64,000 nucleotides of DNA. Source: Paractinoplanes brasiliensis (GTDB lineage: Bacteria > Actinomycetota > Actinomycetes > Mycobacteriales > Micromonosporaceae). Below are positions 1-7,316 of this stretch, in pieces (positions within the stretch are counted from its first letter, which is position 1; every line of letters begins with the position of its first letter). Where the stretch lies: NCBI RefSeq assembly GCF_004362215.1, contig NZ_SNWR01000002.1, forward strand, positions 124,001 to 188,000. The letters run 5' to 3'. The translations under genes and the position numbers were made by a program. The notes below the pieces were generated by a model. The model was given only the letters and a program-made list of their open reading frames with translations. It was not told the DNA's origin and did not search any database.

Positions 1-497
1 ACGTGGTGCCGGGCAGCCACGACCGCGACCGCGGTTACTGGCGCGACGTGGGCACGCTCGACTCGTTCTACGAGGCCCACATGGACCTCATCGCGACCGA
101 GCCGATCTTCAACCTCTACAACCACGACTGGCCGATCTTCACCAACTACGGCTCGTGGCCGCCGGCGAAATTCGTGCACGGTTTCGACGACCGGCAGGGC
201 CGCGCCACGGAATCGATGATCTCGCCCGGGGTGGTGGTCTCGGGCTCGCTCGTCGAGCGGTCGGTGATCTCGCCGAACGTGCGGGTGAACTCGTGGGCCC
301 ACGTCGAGGGCTCGGTGCTGATGGAGGGCGTGTCGGTCGGCCGTCGCGCGATCATCCGCAACGCGATCATCGACAAGAACGTCATCATCCCCGAGGGCGC
401 GCAGATCGGCGTCGACCTCGACCGTGACCGCAAGCTCTACACCGTCTCGGACAGCGGCGTGGTCGTCATCGGCAAAGGACAGAGAGTCGAACTTTGA
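1..497 (+). CDS. glgC: Glucose-1-phosphate adenylyltransferase, C-terminal part
   Basis: This is the 3' end of a gene that begins outside the window; 164 residues are visible, against roughly 400-410 for the whole enzyme. GlgC makes ADP-glucose from glucose-1-phosphate and ATP, the committed step of bacterial glycogen synthesis in the cytosol. The visible part has the end of the nucleotidyltransferase domain (GYWRDVGTLDSFYEAHMDL) followed by the left-handed beta-helix, with hexapeptide-like turns from about residue 72 (SPGVVVSGSLVERSVISPNV) and the conserved IIDKNVIIPEGAQIG segment. The upstream partner is not visible, so the operon cannot be judged. Confidence 0.93.
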   Translation, partial: VVPGSHDRDRGYWRDVGTLDSFYEAHMDLIATEPIFNLYNHDWPIFTNYGSWPPAKFVHGFDDRQGRATESMISPGVVVSGSLVERSVISPNVRVNSWAHVEGSVLMEGVSVGRRAIIRNAIIDKNVIIPEGAQIGVDLDRDRKLYTVSDSGVVVIGKGQRVEL

Positions 498-547
498 CAC
501 CGTTTCGGGGCGGCGGCCGGGGCTGTGGATGGCGGGCGGAGTTGTAG

Positions 548-1546
548 CTACCTGCGTTCCCGCAGGGTCTGCGACGGGGACACGCCGTACCGCTCGCGGT
601 AGGCCCCGGCGAACCGCCCGAGGTGGGTGAACCCCCAGCGGTAGGCCACCTCGGACACGTTCACCTGCCAGGGGTCCGAGCGCGACAGCTCGGAGTGCGC
701 CCCGTCGAGGCGTAATCGGCGCAGGTAGGTCAGGGGCGACATGCCCACGTGCTGGCGGAACGACTCCTGCAGCACGCGGACGCCCACCCCGGCGATCGAG
801 GCCAGGTCGGTGGCGGTGAACGGGCGCCACGGCTCGGCGTGCATGGCGTCCAGGGTCCGTTTCACCGTACGGGGGCGGTTCGGCCCCTGCAGGCCGGCCG
901 GCTCGTCGCCGTACGGGTGCTCGACCGTCAGGGCCAGGCCGCTGACCACCATGTCGCGCCAGCGGGCGGCCATCCGGGGCTGAGCCGACAGGCCGTTGCC
1001 CCGCCGTAGCTCGCCGAAGAGCAACCGGACCAGGGCGACCCACGTACGCCCGGGGGCGTCGATCACGTTGAAGCTGTCGCCCAGCAGCAGCGGCGTGACC
1101 ACCTGCTGATCGAGGGCGGCGTCCAGCTCGCGTTCGAGGGTGCCGCGTTCGACCTTGACGCTGAGCAGCCGGCAGCTGCCCGGCCAGTCCAGGTCGATGT
1201 CGCCGACCGGGCGGTAGACAGCGGCCCGCGTCTCGTCGGCCAGCACCGTGGTGCCCCGGTGCCGCGAGCGCAGCATGCCGGTGATCGGTGCGAGCACGTG
1301 GTACGACGTCTCCAGCTCGGAGATCGCGAGGTGGATGTCGCTGCCGTAGCTGATCTCGCCCACCGTGATCGGGCCCAGCGACACGACGTCGCCCCGGAAG
1401 GCGAACCCGGACCGGTCACCGACCGGGTTCACCTTGAGAGGACCGTAGAACATGCGACGGCAGAACGCTCTCGCCTCGTCCACATCGGTGGTGACGAGCG
1501 AGGAGAGGGCGGACATGTCCGGTCGCGTCTGCTCAACGCCAACCAT
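548..1546 (-). CDS. AraC-family transcriptional regulator
   Basis: The product is 332 residues. The N-terminal two thirds resemble the AraC-binding-like sensor domain of regulators such as FeaR, and the C-terminal 100 residues form the double helix-turn-helix (FTATDLASIAGVGVRVLQES and the later VSEVAYRWGFTHLGRFAGAY), which binds promoter DNA. I chose the ATG at 1546 because it lies 10 bases after the upstream stop codon and begins MVGVEQTRP; the frame is open further upstream, but that would overlap the preceding gene. It is the last gene of a minus-strand set with the DUF4331 gene and may regulate it. The ligand is unknown. Confidence 0.88.
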   Translation of the reverse strand: MVGVEQTRPDMSALSSLVTTDVDEARAFCRRMFYGPLKVNPVGDRSGFAFRGDVVSLGPITVGEISYGSDIHLAISELETSYHVLAPITGMLRSRHRGTTVLADETRAAVYRPVGDIDLDWPGSCRLLSVKVERGTLERELDAALDQQVVTPLLLGDSFNVIDAPGRTWVALVRLLFGELRRGNGLSAQPRMAARWRDMVVSGLALTVEHPYGDEPAGLQGPNRPRTVKRTLDAMHAEPWRPFTATDLASIAGVGVRVLQESFRQHVGMSPLTYLRRLRLDGAHSELSRSDPWQVNVSEVAYRWGFTHLGRFAGAYRERYGVSPSQTLRERR

Positions 1547-1556
1547 GGCGTCCAGA

Positions 1557-1934
1557 CTAGACCCGTGCGGGCATCGACACGTGTGCGGTGACCGCGGCCA
1601 CCGGCCAGGTGAAATCGGCAACCCCGCCGCCGGGCACGTCGACCTCGCCGAGCGGCGTGATCGGGTCGTCCCAGACCGTGTAGCGGCCCTCGGGCAGGCT
1701 GTCGAGCACCACGCTGTAGCAGACGCCGCCCCACACGTAGCGGGCGCGGACGGCCGCGTGCGTGCGGCGGGCCGGGTCGTCGACGGGGCTGACCTCGATC
1801 TCGCGGCCGTGCATGCGGCCCGGCGTGTTGATGATCAGCGCGCCGATGCCGTTGCCGATGTTCAGCATCACTGTGCCCTGGCCCGACGGGGTCATGCTGT
1901 GCCAGGAGTGCTCGTGGCTGTGATTGTGGCTCAT
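1557..1934 (-). CDS. Small conserved hypothetical protein beside DUF4331
   Basis: The 125-residue product starts with a His-rich leader (MSHNHSHEHSWHS) and continues as a predicted all-beta domain with a GIGALIINTPG strand and a YTVWDD segment. I cannot assign a function; from memory, similar short proteins occur beside DUF4331 genes in other actinomycetes. Its ATG overlaps the DUF4331 stop by four bases (ATGA), so translation is probably coupled. The His cluster at the start could bind a metal, which is inference. Confidence 0.75.
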   Translation of the reverse strand: MSHNHSHEHSWHSMTPSGQGTVMLNIGNGIGALIINTPGRMHGREIEVSPVDDPARRTHAAVRARYVWGGVCYSVVLDSLPEGRYTVWDDPITPLGEVDVPGGGVADFTWPVAAVTAHVSMPARV

Positions 1935-3325
1935 GAGGGGTTGCCGAATCCGTCGAAGGGGGTGCCGAGGTAGGGGAACTTCTTGAGCAGGCCGGCGCTC
2001 GCGTCCTTGATGCTGAGGCCCTGCTCGACCAGCGCGGCCGCCGCGTCCGGCTTGAAGTCTTTTTCGACCAGCGGCAGGGTCACGCCGGCGATGGCCCGAA
2101 GCGAGATCGAAACCACGTCGTCGGCGATGCGCCGCCCGTTGGGGAAGCCGGCCAGGTCGCCGCCGAGAATGCCGAACTTGTTGGGCTTGGCCGCCGGCGG
2201 CACCGCGGTGTTGAGCCGCAGCATGTCGGCCTGCACCTCGCCGGTGTTGTTCTGGAAGTTTTCGATGATCCCGTCGGGGATGCCGGTGAGCAGGATCGCG
2301 ACCAGGTCGGCGCGGGCCTTGCCGGCCTTGTCACGCTCGGCCAGGTTGTCGAACAGGCCGGGGTAGAGCACCGGCAGCAGCGTCTGCAGCTCGGGCTTCT
2401 CGACGAACTGGGCGAAGCGCTTGTCCTCCGCGGGGGACAGGCTGTTCCACTTGTCCTTCTCGGCCATCGGCACGATGACCTCGTTGAACAGCGGGTTGCC
2501 GAGGCGCGAGACCTGCACCTGGGGACCGACCACGACGTCGTCGTTCTTCTTGTCCCCGTTGCGCACCTGCACCTGGCGGCGGCTGGCCGACGTCCAGACG
2601 CCGATCACCGCCTCGGGGTCGCGCCCGCGCACCTTCTTCTTGCCGTCCCGGCGTACGGCGGAAAGCGGCACCTGGATCGCGATGCTGTGCACGTTGAGTT
2701 TGTCGGTGGCGTTGACGGCCTTGCCCGCGTAGTTGAACAGCGTCTGGCCGACCAGGTGCTTGTCCTGGAAGGGGCGCAGCGTGCCCAGGTCGAAGATGGC
2801 GCCGAGGTCGACGAAGAACGCGTCGGCGCGCTGGCCGGCGAAGACCTTCTCACCGGTCTTGAGCTTGGCCACGGCGTCGGCGGCCAGGCCGTCGTAATCC
2901 GGGATCGACAGCTTGCCGACGTTGCACGGCGGGCACGGCAGCTTCTTGGCCAGCACGGTGCTCTTCCCGTACGCGTCGACCTTGGTCACCGAGAAGAACT
3001 GTCGCCGGTTCCAGTTCTCGCTGTCGAGCGAGTCGATCGGGCCGGTGTTGTAGAGGAACGTCTTGTCGTTGCGCAGCTCGGTGCGGAACCGGAACTGATA
3101 GGTCAGGTCGGGCCGGGCGTCACCGTTGGAGTCGATGTGGATCTCGTAGAGCACGTCGTCGCCGAACTCGAAGAAGTTCGGGCCGCTGGCGGGGAGCTGC
3201 AGCGGGACGTAGTTCGCGATGATCGTCACCGTGTCGGGCGCGTCGGGGCTGACGAACGCGTAGAGGTCGGAGCTGTCGGCGACCGGATCCTTGCTGATCT
3301 CGGGGGCCTCGCGATGTGATGACAT
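1931..3325 (-). CDS. DUF4331 family protein
   Basis: The 464-residue protein begins with the DUF4331 hallmark SSHREAP and has the acidic Ca-binding-like stretch HIDSNGDARPDLTYQF near residue 60. The family function is not established. The start is set by the SSHREAP motif and by a strong GAGGGGGGAC ribosome site just upstream. Many family members carry an export signal before SSHREAP; this one begins directly with it and shows no signal peptide. It lies 13 bases after a small Tat-signal protein gene and overlaps the next gene by four bases, so these three genes form one unit. Confidence 0.88.
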   Translation of the reverse strand: MSSHREAPEISKDPVADSSDLYAFVSPDAPDTVTIIANYVPLQLPASGPNFFEFGDDVLYEIHIDSNGDARPDLTYQFRFRTELRNDKTFLYNTGPIDSLDSENWNRRQFFSVTKVDAYGKSTVLAKKLPCPPCNVGKLSIPDYDGLAADAVAKLKTGEKVFAGQRADAFFVDLGAIFDLGTLRPFQDKHLVGQTLFNYAGKAVNATDKLNVHSIAIQVPLSAVRRDGKKKVRGRDPEAVIGVWTSASRRQVQVRNGDKKNDDVVVGPQVQVSRLGNPLFNEVIVPMAEKDKWNSLSPAEDKRFAQFVEKPELQTLLPVLYPGLFDNLAERDKAGKARADLVAILLTGIPDGIIENFQNNTGEVQADMLRLNTAVPPAAKPNKFGILGGDLAGFPNGRRIADDVVSISLRAIAGVTLPLVEKDFKPDAAAALVEQGLSIKDASAGLLKKFPYLGTPFDGFGNPS

Positions 3326-3338
3326 GTGGCGTCCCCCC

Positions 3339-3608
3339 TCAGCCCTGAGCCGACTTGAGCAGCTTGGCGGCGAGCTTCTTGTCGGTGAGCGTGCTCTTGG
3401 AGCCGCCGACGAACACGTCGAACGTGCCCTTCTCGGCGTCACGCAACGACAGGACCAGCGGACCGGCGCCCTTCGGCGACTCGTCGTTCTCACCGGCCAG
3501 GCTCAGCCCGGCCACACCGGCCACGGAGACGCCCACACCGGCGGTGGCGGCGATCGCCAGGACACGGCGACGGTTCACGCCTCGCTGACCGTAACGAACT
3601 CGGCTCAT
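3339..3608 (-). CDS. Small Tat-signal exported protein
   Basis: The 89-residue product has an N-terminal twin-arginine-type signal (GVNRRRVLAIAATAGVGVS, then a hydrophobic run to about residue 38) and a short mature part of about 50 residues (GPLVLSLRDAEKGTFDVFVG and a Lys-rich tail). The signal predicts export in folded form. I do not recognise the mature domain. I chose ATG 3608 because it places the signal at the start; the frame extends upstream without signal character. It lies 13 bases before the DUF4331 gene, which lacks its own signal. Confidence 0.72.
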   Translation of the reverse strand: MSRVRYGQRGVNRRRVLAIAATAGVGVSVAGVAGLSLAGENDESPKGAGPLVLSLRDAEKGTFDVFVGGSKSTLTDKKLAAKLLKSAQG

Positions 3609-3697
3609 CTCGGCCTTTCCTGAATCTCTGGGGGGCCAACTGAAAGCTTGCTGTGTGGTGTCGACGCCCATCAGTACGAGACGGCAACCGTTGCGGT

Positions 3698-4594
3698 TCA
3701 ACGGTTTTCGCGTCGTCTGCGAAGAAATGTGCCCGTGCCCGCCCACGCAATCGCCACGAAACCGACGAGCAACGCTCCGCCGACGATCCAATGACCCAGA
3801 GTCACTCGGCCGGTGTCGGCCTTCTGTGTCGCCACCGGGTTGAGCTGGGCCACGGGCGCTTCGCTCGTGGGCGCGGTGGTCTTTCGTGGGGCGGCGGTCG
3901 CTGTCGCGGTGGGCTCGGGCTTAGCGGCCTTTGCCCGTTCGGCCGAGGGCGCGGGCGCGGCGGTGGTGACGGAAGCGGCCGGGAACACGAGATCCGAACA
4001 GGAGTAGTACGTGTCCGGGGTCTTCGACGTCTCCCACACGATGTAGAGCATGTGCCGCCCGGTGCGCTCGGGCAGTTTCGCCCGCAGCCGGTACGCCCCG
4101 TCGTCCAGGTCGGGGTCGGTGACCGTGGCCAGGGGCTTGCTGCCGAGGTCGTCCCAGGTGAGGCGCTTGGTGGGATCGTACGAGGGCTTGGTCAGGAAGA
4201 TCCGGAACTCGCCCGCGTGCGGAATCGTCGCCCGGTAGTTGATCGTCAGGCTCTGGCCCGGGGTGACCTTGGTGGCGGGGAAGTCGTCGCGGGGCAGGTC
4301 GAGGCCCCGGAACGGCTCGAGCCCCCCGCTGCACAGCTTTCCGTCCGGCACGACCTGGCGGTCCTTGCCCCCGACGCCGGCGATGCGCAGGTTGTCGAAG
4401 TTGCCGAACCCGCGCCCGTTGGCTTTGCGGGCCGCCTCGCACGCCGCGCTGCCGGTCTTCTCGCCGCCGTCGGCGCACGCGGCAGTGCGGCTGATCGGCG
4501 TGGTCGGAGCCCCGTGGGCCAGGGCCGGAGCGGGCGCCAGAGCCGTCGCGGCGGTCACCGCCACGGCGCCCGCGGCCAGACGATCGAATCTCAC
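3698..4594 (-). CDS. AA10-type lytic polysaccharide monooxygenase, membrane-anchored
   Basis: This 298-residue exported protein has a signal peptide ending ALA followed by His, so the mature protein would start HGAPTTPIS; a free N-terminal His is the first ligand of the copper histidine brace. The second His is in ATIPHAGEFRIF near residue 150. The domain (Chitin_bind_3, to about residue 200) oxidatively cleaves chitin or cellulose. A Pro/Ala/Thr-rich linker follows, then a transmembrane helix (WIVGGALLVGFVAIAWAG) and an Arg-rich tail, so it should be tethered to the membrane instead of being released. No carbohydrate-binding module is seen. Substrate is undetermined. Confidence 0.9.
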   Translation of the reverse strand: MRFDRLAAGAVAVTAATALAPAPALAHGAPTTPISRTAACADGGEKTGSAACEAARKANGRGFGNFDNLRIAGVGGKDRQVVPDGKLCSGGLEPFRGLDLPRDDFPATKVTPGQSLTINYRATIPHAGEFRIFLTKPSYDPTKRLTWDDLGSKPLATVTDPDLDDGAYRLRAKLPERTGRHMLYIVWETSKTPDTYYSCSDLVFPAASVTTAAPAPSAERAKAAKPEPTATATAAPRKTTAPTSEAPVAQLNPVATQKADTGRVTLGHWIVGGALLVGFVAIAWAGTGTFLRRRRENR

Positions 4595-4703
4595 GTTCCT
4601 GCAGTACGCAGAAATGACCTGAGTCGTTCAGCACGTCCGCCGACGGCCTCGTCGCGGCGTGTGATTGCATGGCGGGGCTCGACAGTCAACGAATGGAGTT
4701 CCC

Positions 4704-5072
4704 ATGGACAAGCCCGACGTCGGCCCGATCGAGGGCGCGCCCCCGGCCGACCTCGTCATCGAGGACATCACGGTCGGCGAGGGAGCCGAGGCCAAGCCGG
4801 GTCAGTACGTCAACGTGCACTACGTGGGCGTGTCGCACTCGACCGGCCGGGAGTTCGACGCCTCCTACAACCGTGGCGAGCCCTTCGCCTTCCCGCTCGG
4901 CGGCGGCCAGGTCATCGCCGGCTGGGACCAGGGTGTGGCCGGCATGAAGGTCGGCGGCCGTCGCCGGCTCACCATCCCGCCGCACCTGGGTTACGGCGCG
5001 CGCGGCGCGGGCGGCGTGATCAAGCCGAACGAGACCCTGGTCTTCGTGGTGGATCTGCTCGGCGTGCAGTGA
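4704..5072 (+). CDS. FKBP-type peptidyl-prolyl cis-trans isomerase
   Basis: A 122-residue single-domain FKBP that speeds cis-trans isomerisation of proline bonds. The core motifs are present: VNVHYVGVSHSTGREFDASY, FPLGGGQVIAGWDQGVAGMK, and the closing IPPHLGYGARG and NETLVFVVDLLGV. There is no signal peptide, so it acts in the cytosol. ATG 4704 is preceded by GGAGTTCCC and gives the usual single-domain length. It is monocistronic, transcribed away from the LPMO gene, and followed by a short hairpin. Confidence 0.95.
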   Translation: MDKPDVGPIEGAPPADLVIEDITVGEGAEAKPGQYVNVHYVGVSHSTGREFDASYNRGEPFAFPLGGGQVIAGWDQGVAGMKVGGRRRLTIPPHLGYGARGAGGVIKPNETLVFVVDLLGVQ

Positions 5073-5081
5073 CGCCGAGGG

Positions 5082-5108
5082 GTGGCGCCGCCCCTGCGGT
5101 GGCGCCAC
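5082..5108 (+). terminator. Possible terminator after the FKBP gene
   Basis: An inverted repeat GTGGCGCC / GGCGCCAC with an 11-base loop starts ten bases after the FKBP stop codon. There is no T tract, as is common for GC-rich actinobacterial terminators. Confidence 0.4.
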
Positions 5109-5150
5109 ACCCACCGGGCCGATTGGCTGAGCGCGCTCCACCATGGCGCT

Positions 5151-5258
5151 GTGCCCGGACCAACGCTGAGCCGCCGGCGCCTCGGAGCCGAGCCGAAGAG
5201 GTGCCGCGAGGCCGCCGGCCTGACCCAGGAACAGGTCGAGGCCGAGCTCAGACCCTGA
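5151..5258 (+). pseudogene. Remnant of an XRE-family (DUF5753-type) regulator gene
   Basis: A GTG-started frame of 35 codons encodes VPGPTLSRRRLGAEPKRC then REAAGLTQEQVEAEL and a stop. This closely resembles the first 35 residues of the helix-turn-helix regulators abundant in actinomycetes (typically PGPT-x-RRRLG-x-EL, then REAAGLTQEQ-A-x-L). Nothing of the remaining ~240 residues follows, and the end overlaps the neighbouring membrane-protein gene by 11 bases. I read it as the stub of a decayed gene. Chance resemblance of a GC-rich frame is possible but unlikely given the consecutive matches. Confidence 0.55.
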
Positions 5259-5646
5259 CGGCCGGCCTTTTCCACCGCCAGATCGAGCGGCCGCCGGTGA
5301 AGCACCACAGGGCGATCACCGGGTCGCAGATCGCGCAGCCGAACGACGAGTCGTGCACGGACGGGATCAGGGGATCGCCCCGCCGGTGGTGGAGGACGTC
5401 CCAGACCGTGTGCAGCAGCCAGCCGACGCCGATGGCCGGCCACCAGCGCAGGCCGAAGTAGGCGACGGCCAGCATCACTGCCGAGAACGCCAGCTCCCAC
5501 AGGCCGAACGACCCGCCGCTGATGTAGGTGCCGCCGGCGCCCGCGATCAGCAGGGCGTTGATCCGCTGCCGGTGCGGTTCGGGGATGAGCCCGTTGAGGG
5601 CGATGAAGACGATCGCGATGAGCACCGGCATGACGTAACGCAGCAT
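5248..5646 (-). CDS. Small integral membrane protein (DUF6010-like)
   Basis: The 132-residue protein has about four hydrophobic helices (IAIVFIALNGLIP, the INALLIAGAGG region, LAFSAVMLAVAYFGL, IGVGWLLHTVWDVLHH) and a conserved-looking FGCAICDPVIALWCF with two cysteines. From memory it matches the DUF6010 family, whose function is unknown; I could not check this. The His pair in DVLHHRRGDP might bind a metal. It stands alone on the minus strand. Confidence 0.75.
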   Translation of the reverse strand: MLRYVMPVLIAIVFIALNGLIPEPHRQRINALLIAGAGGTYISGGSFGLWELAFSAVMLAVAYFGLRWWPAIGVGWLLHTVWDVLHHRRGDPLIPSVHDSSFGCAICDPVIALWCFTGGRSIWRWKRPAVRV

Positions 5647-5743
5647 TCGACAACTCTTTCCACCGGCACGGGATGTGCGGTGGAAAGCCTAGGAGCGGCC
5701 CCGGCGGTCAAGAAGGGGAGCGCTTGCCAGATGCCAACGGGTT

Positions 5744-6115
5744 TCAGCCGTTGGGGCGGGTCTGCATCGCCTGCAGCGCCCAGCTGTTGCCGTCGGGGTC
5801 GCGGAAGTAGACGAAGTCGCCCCAGGGTTGCTTGTCGACCTCGCTGGCCTCGATGCCGGCCTCGACCAGCTGCGCCCGGGCCCCGGCGGCGTCGGCGACC
5901 ACGCACTGGATCTCCTGTGTGCCGGGGGCCTTCTCGGTGATGCCCTCGCCGATCACGATCGAGCACGCGGAACCGGGCGGGGTCAGCTGTACGAACCGCA
6001 GCCCCTCCCGTACGGGATAATCATGATCGGCGTTGAAGCCTGCCTTCTCGTAGAACGCCTTGGCCCGGTCGACATCGGTGACGGGCACGGGAATCAGCTC
6101 GATCTTCATGTCCAT
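5744..6115 (-). CDS. VOC-fold (glyoxalase/bleomycin-resistance-like) protein
   Basis: A 123-residue protein with the vicinal-oxygen-chelate pattern: VPVTDVDRAKAFYEKAGF at the start, a central EGLRFVQLTPPGSACSI, and the C-terminal FVYFRDPDGNSWALQ with the usual DPDGN turn. Such proteins act as metal-dependent lyases, dioxygenases or drug-binding proteins; the substrate cannot be told from sequence. It is monocistronic and separated from the upstream lipoprotein gene by a hairpin. Confidence 0.88.
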   Translation of the reverse strand: MDMKIELIPVPVTDVDRAKAFYEKAGFNADHDYPVREGLRFVQLTPPGSACSIVIGEGITEKAPGTQEIQCVVADAAGARAQLVEAGIEASEVDKQPWGDFVYFRDPDGNSWALQAMQTRPNG

Positions 6116-6201
6116 GGAGGCAGCCTAGAGCTGATTCAGGCCACTTTCTGTCCTCAGCGGCGGGATTCGCGCGGGGCCGTCGGGGTGGGGCGGCAGCCCT
6201 G

Positions 6202-6236
6202 GCGGGCCGGAACGGACTCGGCCCGTTCCGGCCCGC
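6202..6236 (-). terminator. Hairpin between lipoprotein and VOC genes
   Basis: A perfect 14-bp inverted repeat (GCGGGCCGGAACGG and its complement) with a 7-base loop lies between two minus-strand genes. It is placed to end transcription of the lipoprotein gene. No T tract follows. Confidence 0.5.
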
Positions 6237-6299
6237 GATCGATCCCGTCGTCCCCCGCGACGGTGTCGCGGCCGGAATCGAACGGCACTCCGAGAGGAG

Positions 6300-7184
6300 T
6301 CATCGGTTCCCCTTGAACTCCGCGCAACCCTTCTCGTCGGGCAGCAGCGGCCGGAAGTTGATCAGGTATTTCTGCCCGCCGGCGGTCCACGGGGTCATCT
6401 GGTTGGCCTTCTTGGCCGCGGTCGTCACCTTGTCGAGGTCGGCGCCGCTCACCAGCACGCAGCCGATCTTGAGAGCGGGGTTCAGGTAGTCGCCGGGTAG
6501 CGCCGGGCCGGGCCAGGCGACCTCGGGCTGCGCGGGCTCGCCGCCGGTCTGCGCCGTCCACGGGCGGGCCAGCGCGGCGAGCGACTCCGGCACGTACGGC
6601 TTCGAGGCCGCGTCGCCGTCACCGGAGCCGAGGTCGCGCAGCTTCTTGACGTAGGCGGCCAGTTTCGCGCGGGCGGCCTGCTGCGCGTCGGTGAGCATCG
6701 GGTCCTTGGCCTGAGCCTCGTTGAGCGCCATGACCGACACCGACTGGACGCCCCGGTCGGTGTTCACCGTGACCCGGGTGTTCGGCGCGTCGGCGACGTT
6801 CGGCTGCCCGAAGTCGGTGCCCGGCCGGACCGTGGCGGCGCCCTCCTCGACGACCTTGCGCAACTGGTCGGCGTCGAGTGTCACCACCTGGACGTTGGGC
6901 AGCGCGGGCCCCGGATAGATCGCCGGGACCGGGCCCTCGGTGAGCACGCGGCCGTCGGCGTAGACGCTGACGGCGGGGAGCGTGCCGATCGTTCTGTCCG
7001 GCGGCACGAACCCGCCGTACGACTCCACGCGCGCCACGAGCTCGTCACCGCTCTGGGGGGATGCGGAGGACGAGTCGGGGGCGGGTCCGCCGGCGTCGGT
7101 GCCGGTGGCGCCGGGCTGCGCGCAGGCAGCGATCAGGAACAGGGGAACGGCGGCGGCGATCAGGGTGCCGCGGAGACGAGTCAT
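6300..7184 (-). CDS. Secreted lipoprotein of unknown function
   Basis: The 294-residue product has a lipoprotein signal (a hydrophobic run ending LIAACAQPG, with the lipid-modified Cys at about residue 21), so it should be anchored on the outer face of the membrane. A Ser/Pro-rich linker precedes a domain with VESYGGFVPPDRTIGTLPAV and YADGRVLTEGP. Proteins of this type are widespread in actinomycetes, but no function is known to me. The region between its end and 6115 holds only the hairpin. Confidence 0.8.
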   Translation of the reverse strand: MTRLRGTLIAAAVPLFLIAACAQPGATGTDAGGPAPDSSSASPQSGDELVARVESYGGFVPPDRTIGTLPAVSVYADGRVLTEGPVPAIYPGPALPNVQVVTLDADQLRKVVEEGAATVRPGTDFGQPNVADAPNTRVTVNTDRGVQSVSVMALNEAQAKDPMLTDAQQAARAKLAAYVKKLRDLGSGDGDAASKPYVPESLAALARPWTAQTGGEPAQPEVAWPGPALPGDYLNPALKIGCVLVSGADLDKVTTAAKKANQMTPWTAGGQKYLINFRPLLPDEKGCAEFKGNR

Positions 7185-7252
7185 GTCCGGTCAGACGATC
7201 CGAGCCCGTCCGTGGTTCCGGCTCTGTCCCGAATTGAGGCGAGCTTTTTACG

Positions 7253-7301
7253 TTGCAGTTGTATTGGAAACCGGATACCTTTTGCAATGCAGTCGTATTG
7301 C
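7253..7301 (+). promoter_or_regulatory. Promoter region with repeated operator-like sites
   Basis: Two copies of a 13-base word, TGCAGTTGTATTG (7254-7266) and TGCAGTCGTATTG (7288-7300), lie 34 bases apart just upstream of the ATG at 7317. The second sits in an imperfect palindrome (7284-7301, GCAAT ... ATTGC). The stretch is AT-richer than its surroundings. The operon it precedes ends with a TetR gene, so TetR autoregulation here is a reasonable guess. Confidence 0.4.
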
Positions 7302-7316
7302 TAACGGGGAGGGTTC

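Noticed and set aside
3653..5461. A 602-codon plus-strand frame running across the LPMO and FKBP genes
   Set aside because: It overlaps two confidently assigned genes and has no domain, only Arg/Gly-rich sequence.
6154..6561. An alternative minus-strand frame across the lipoprotein 3' end and the gap
   Set aside because: Arg-rich, overlaps the lipoprotein frame, and crosses a strong hairpin.
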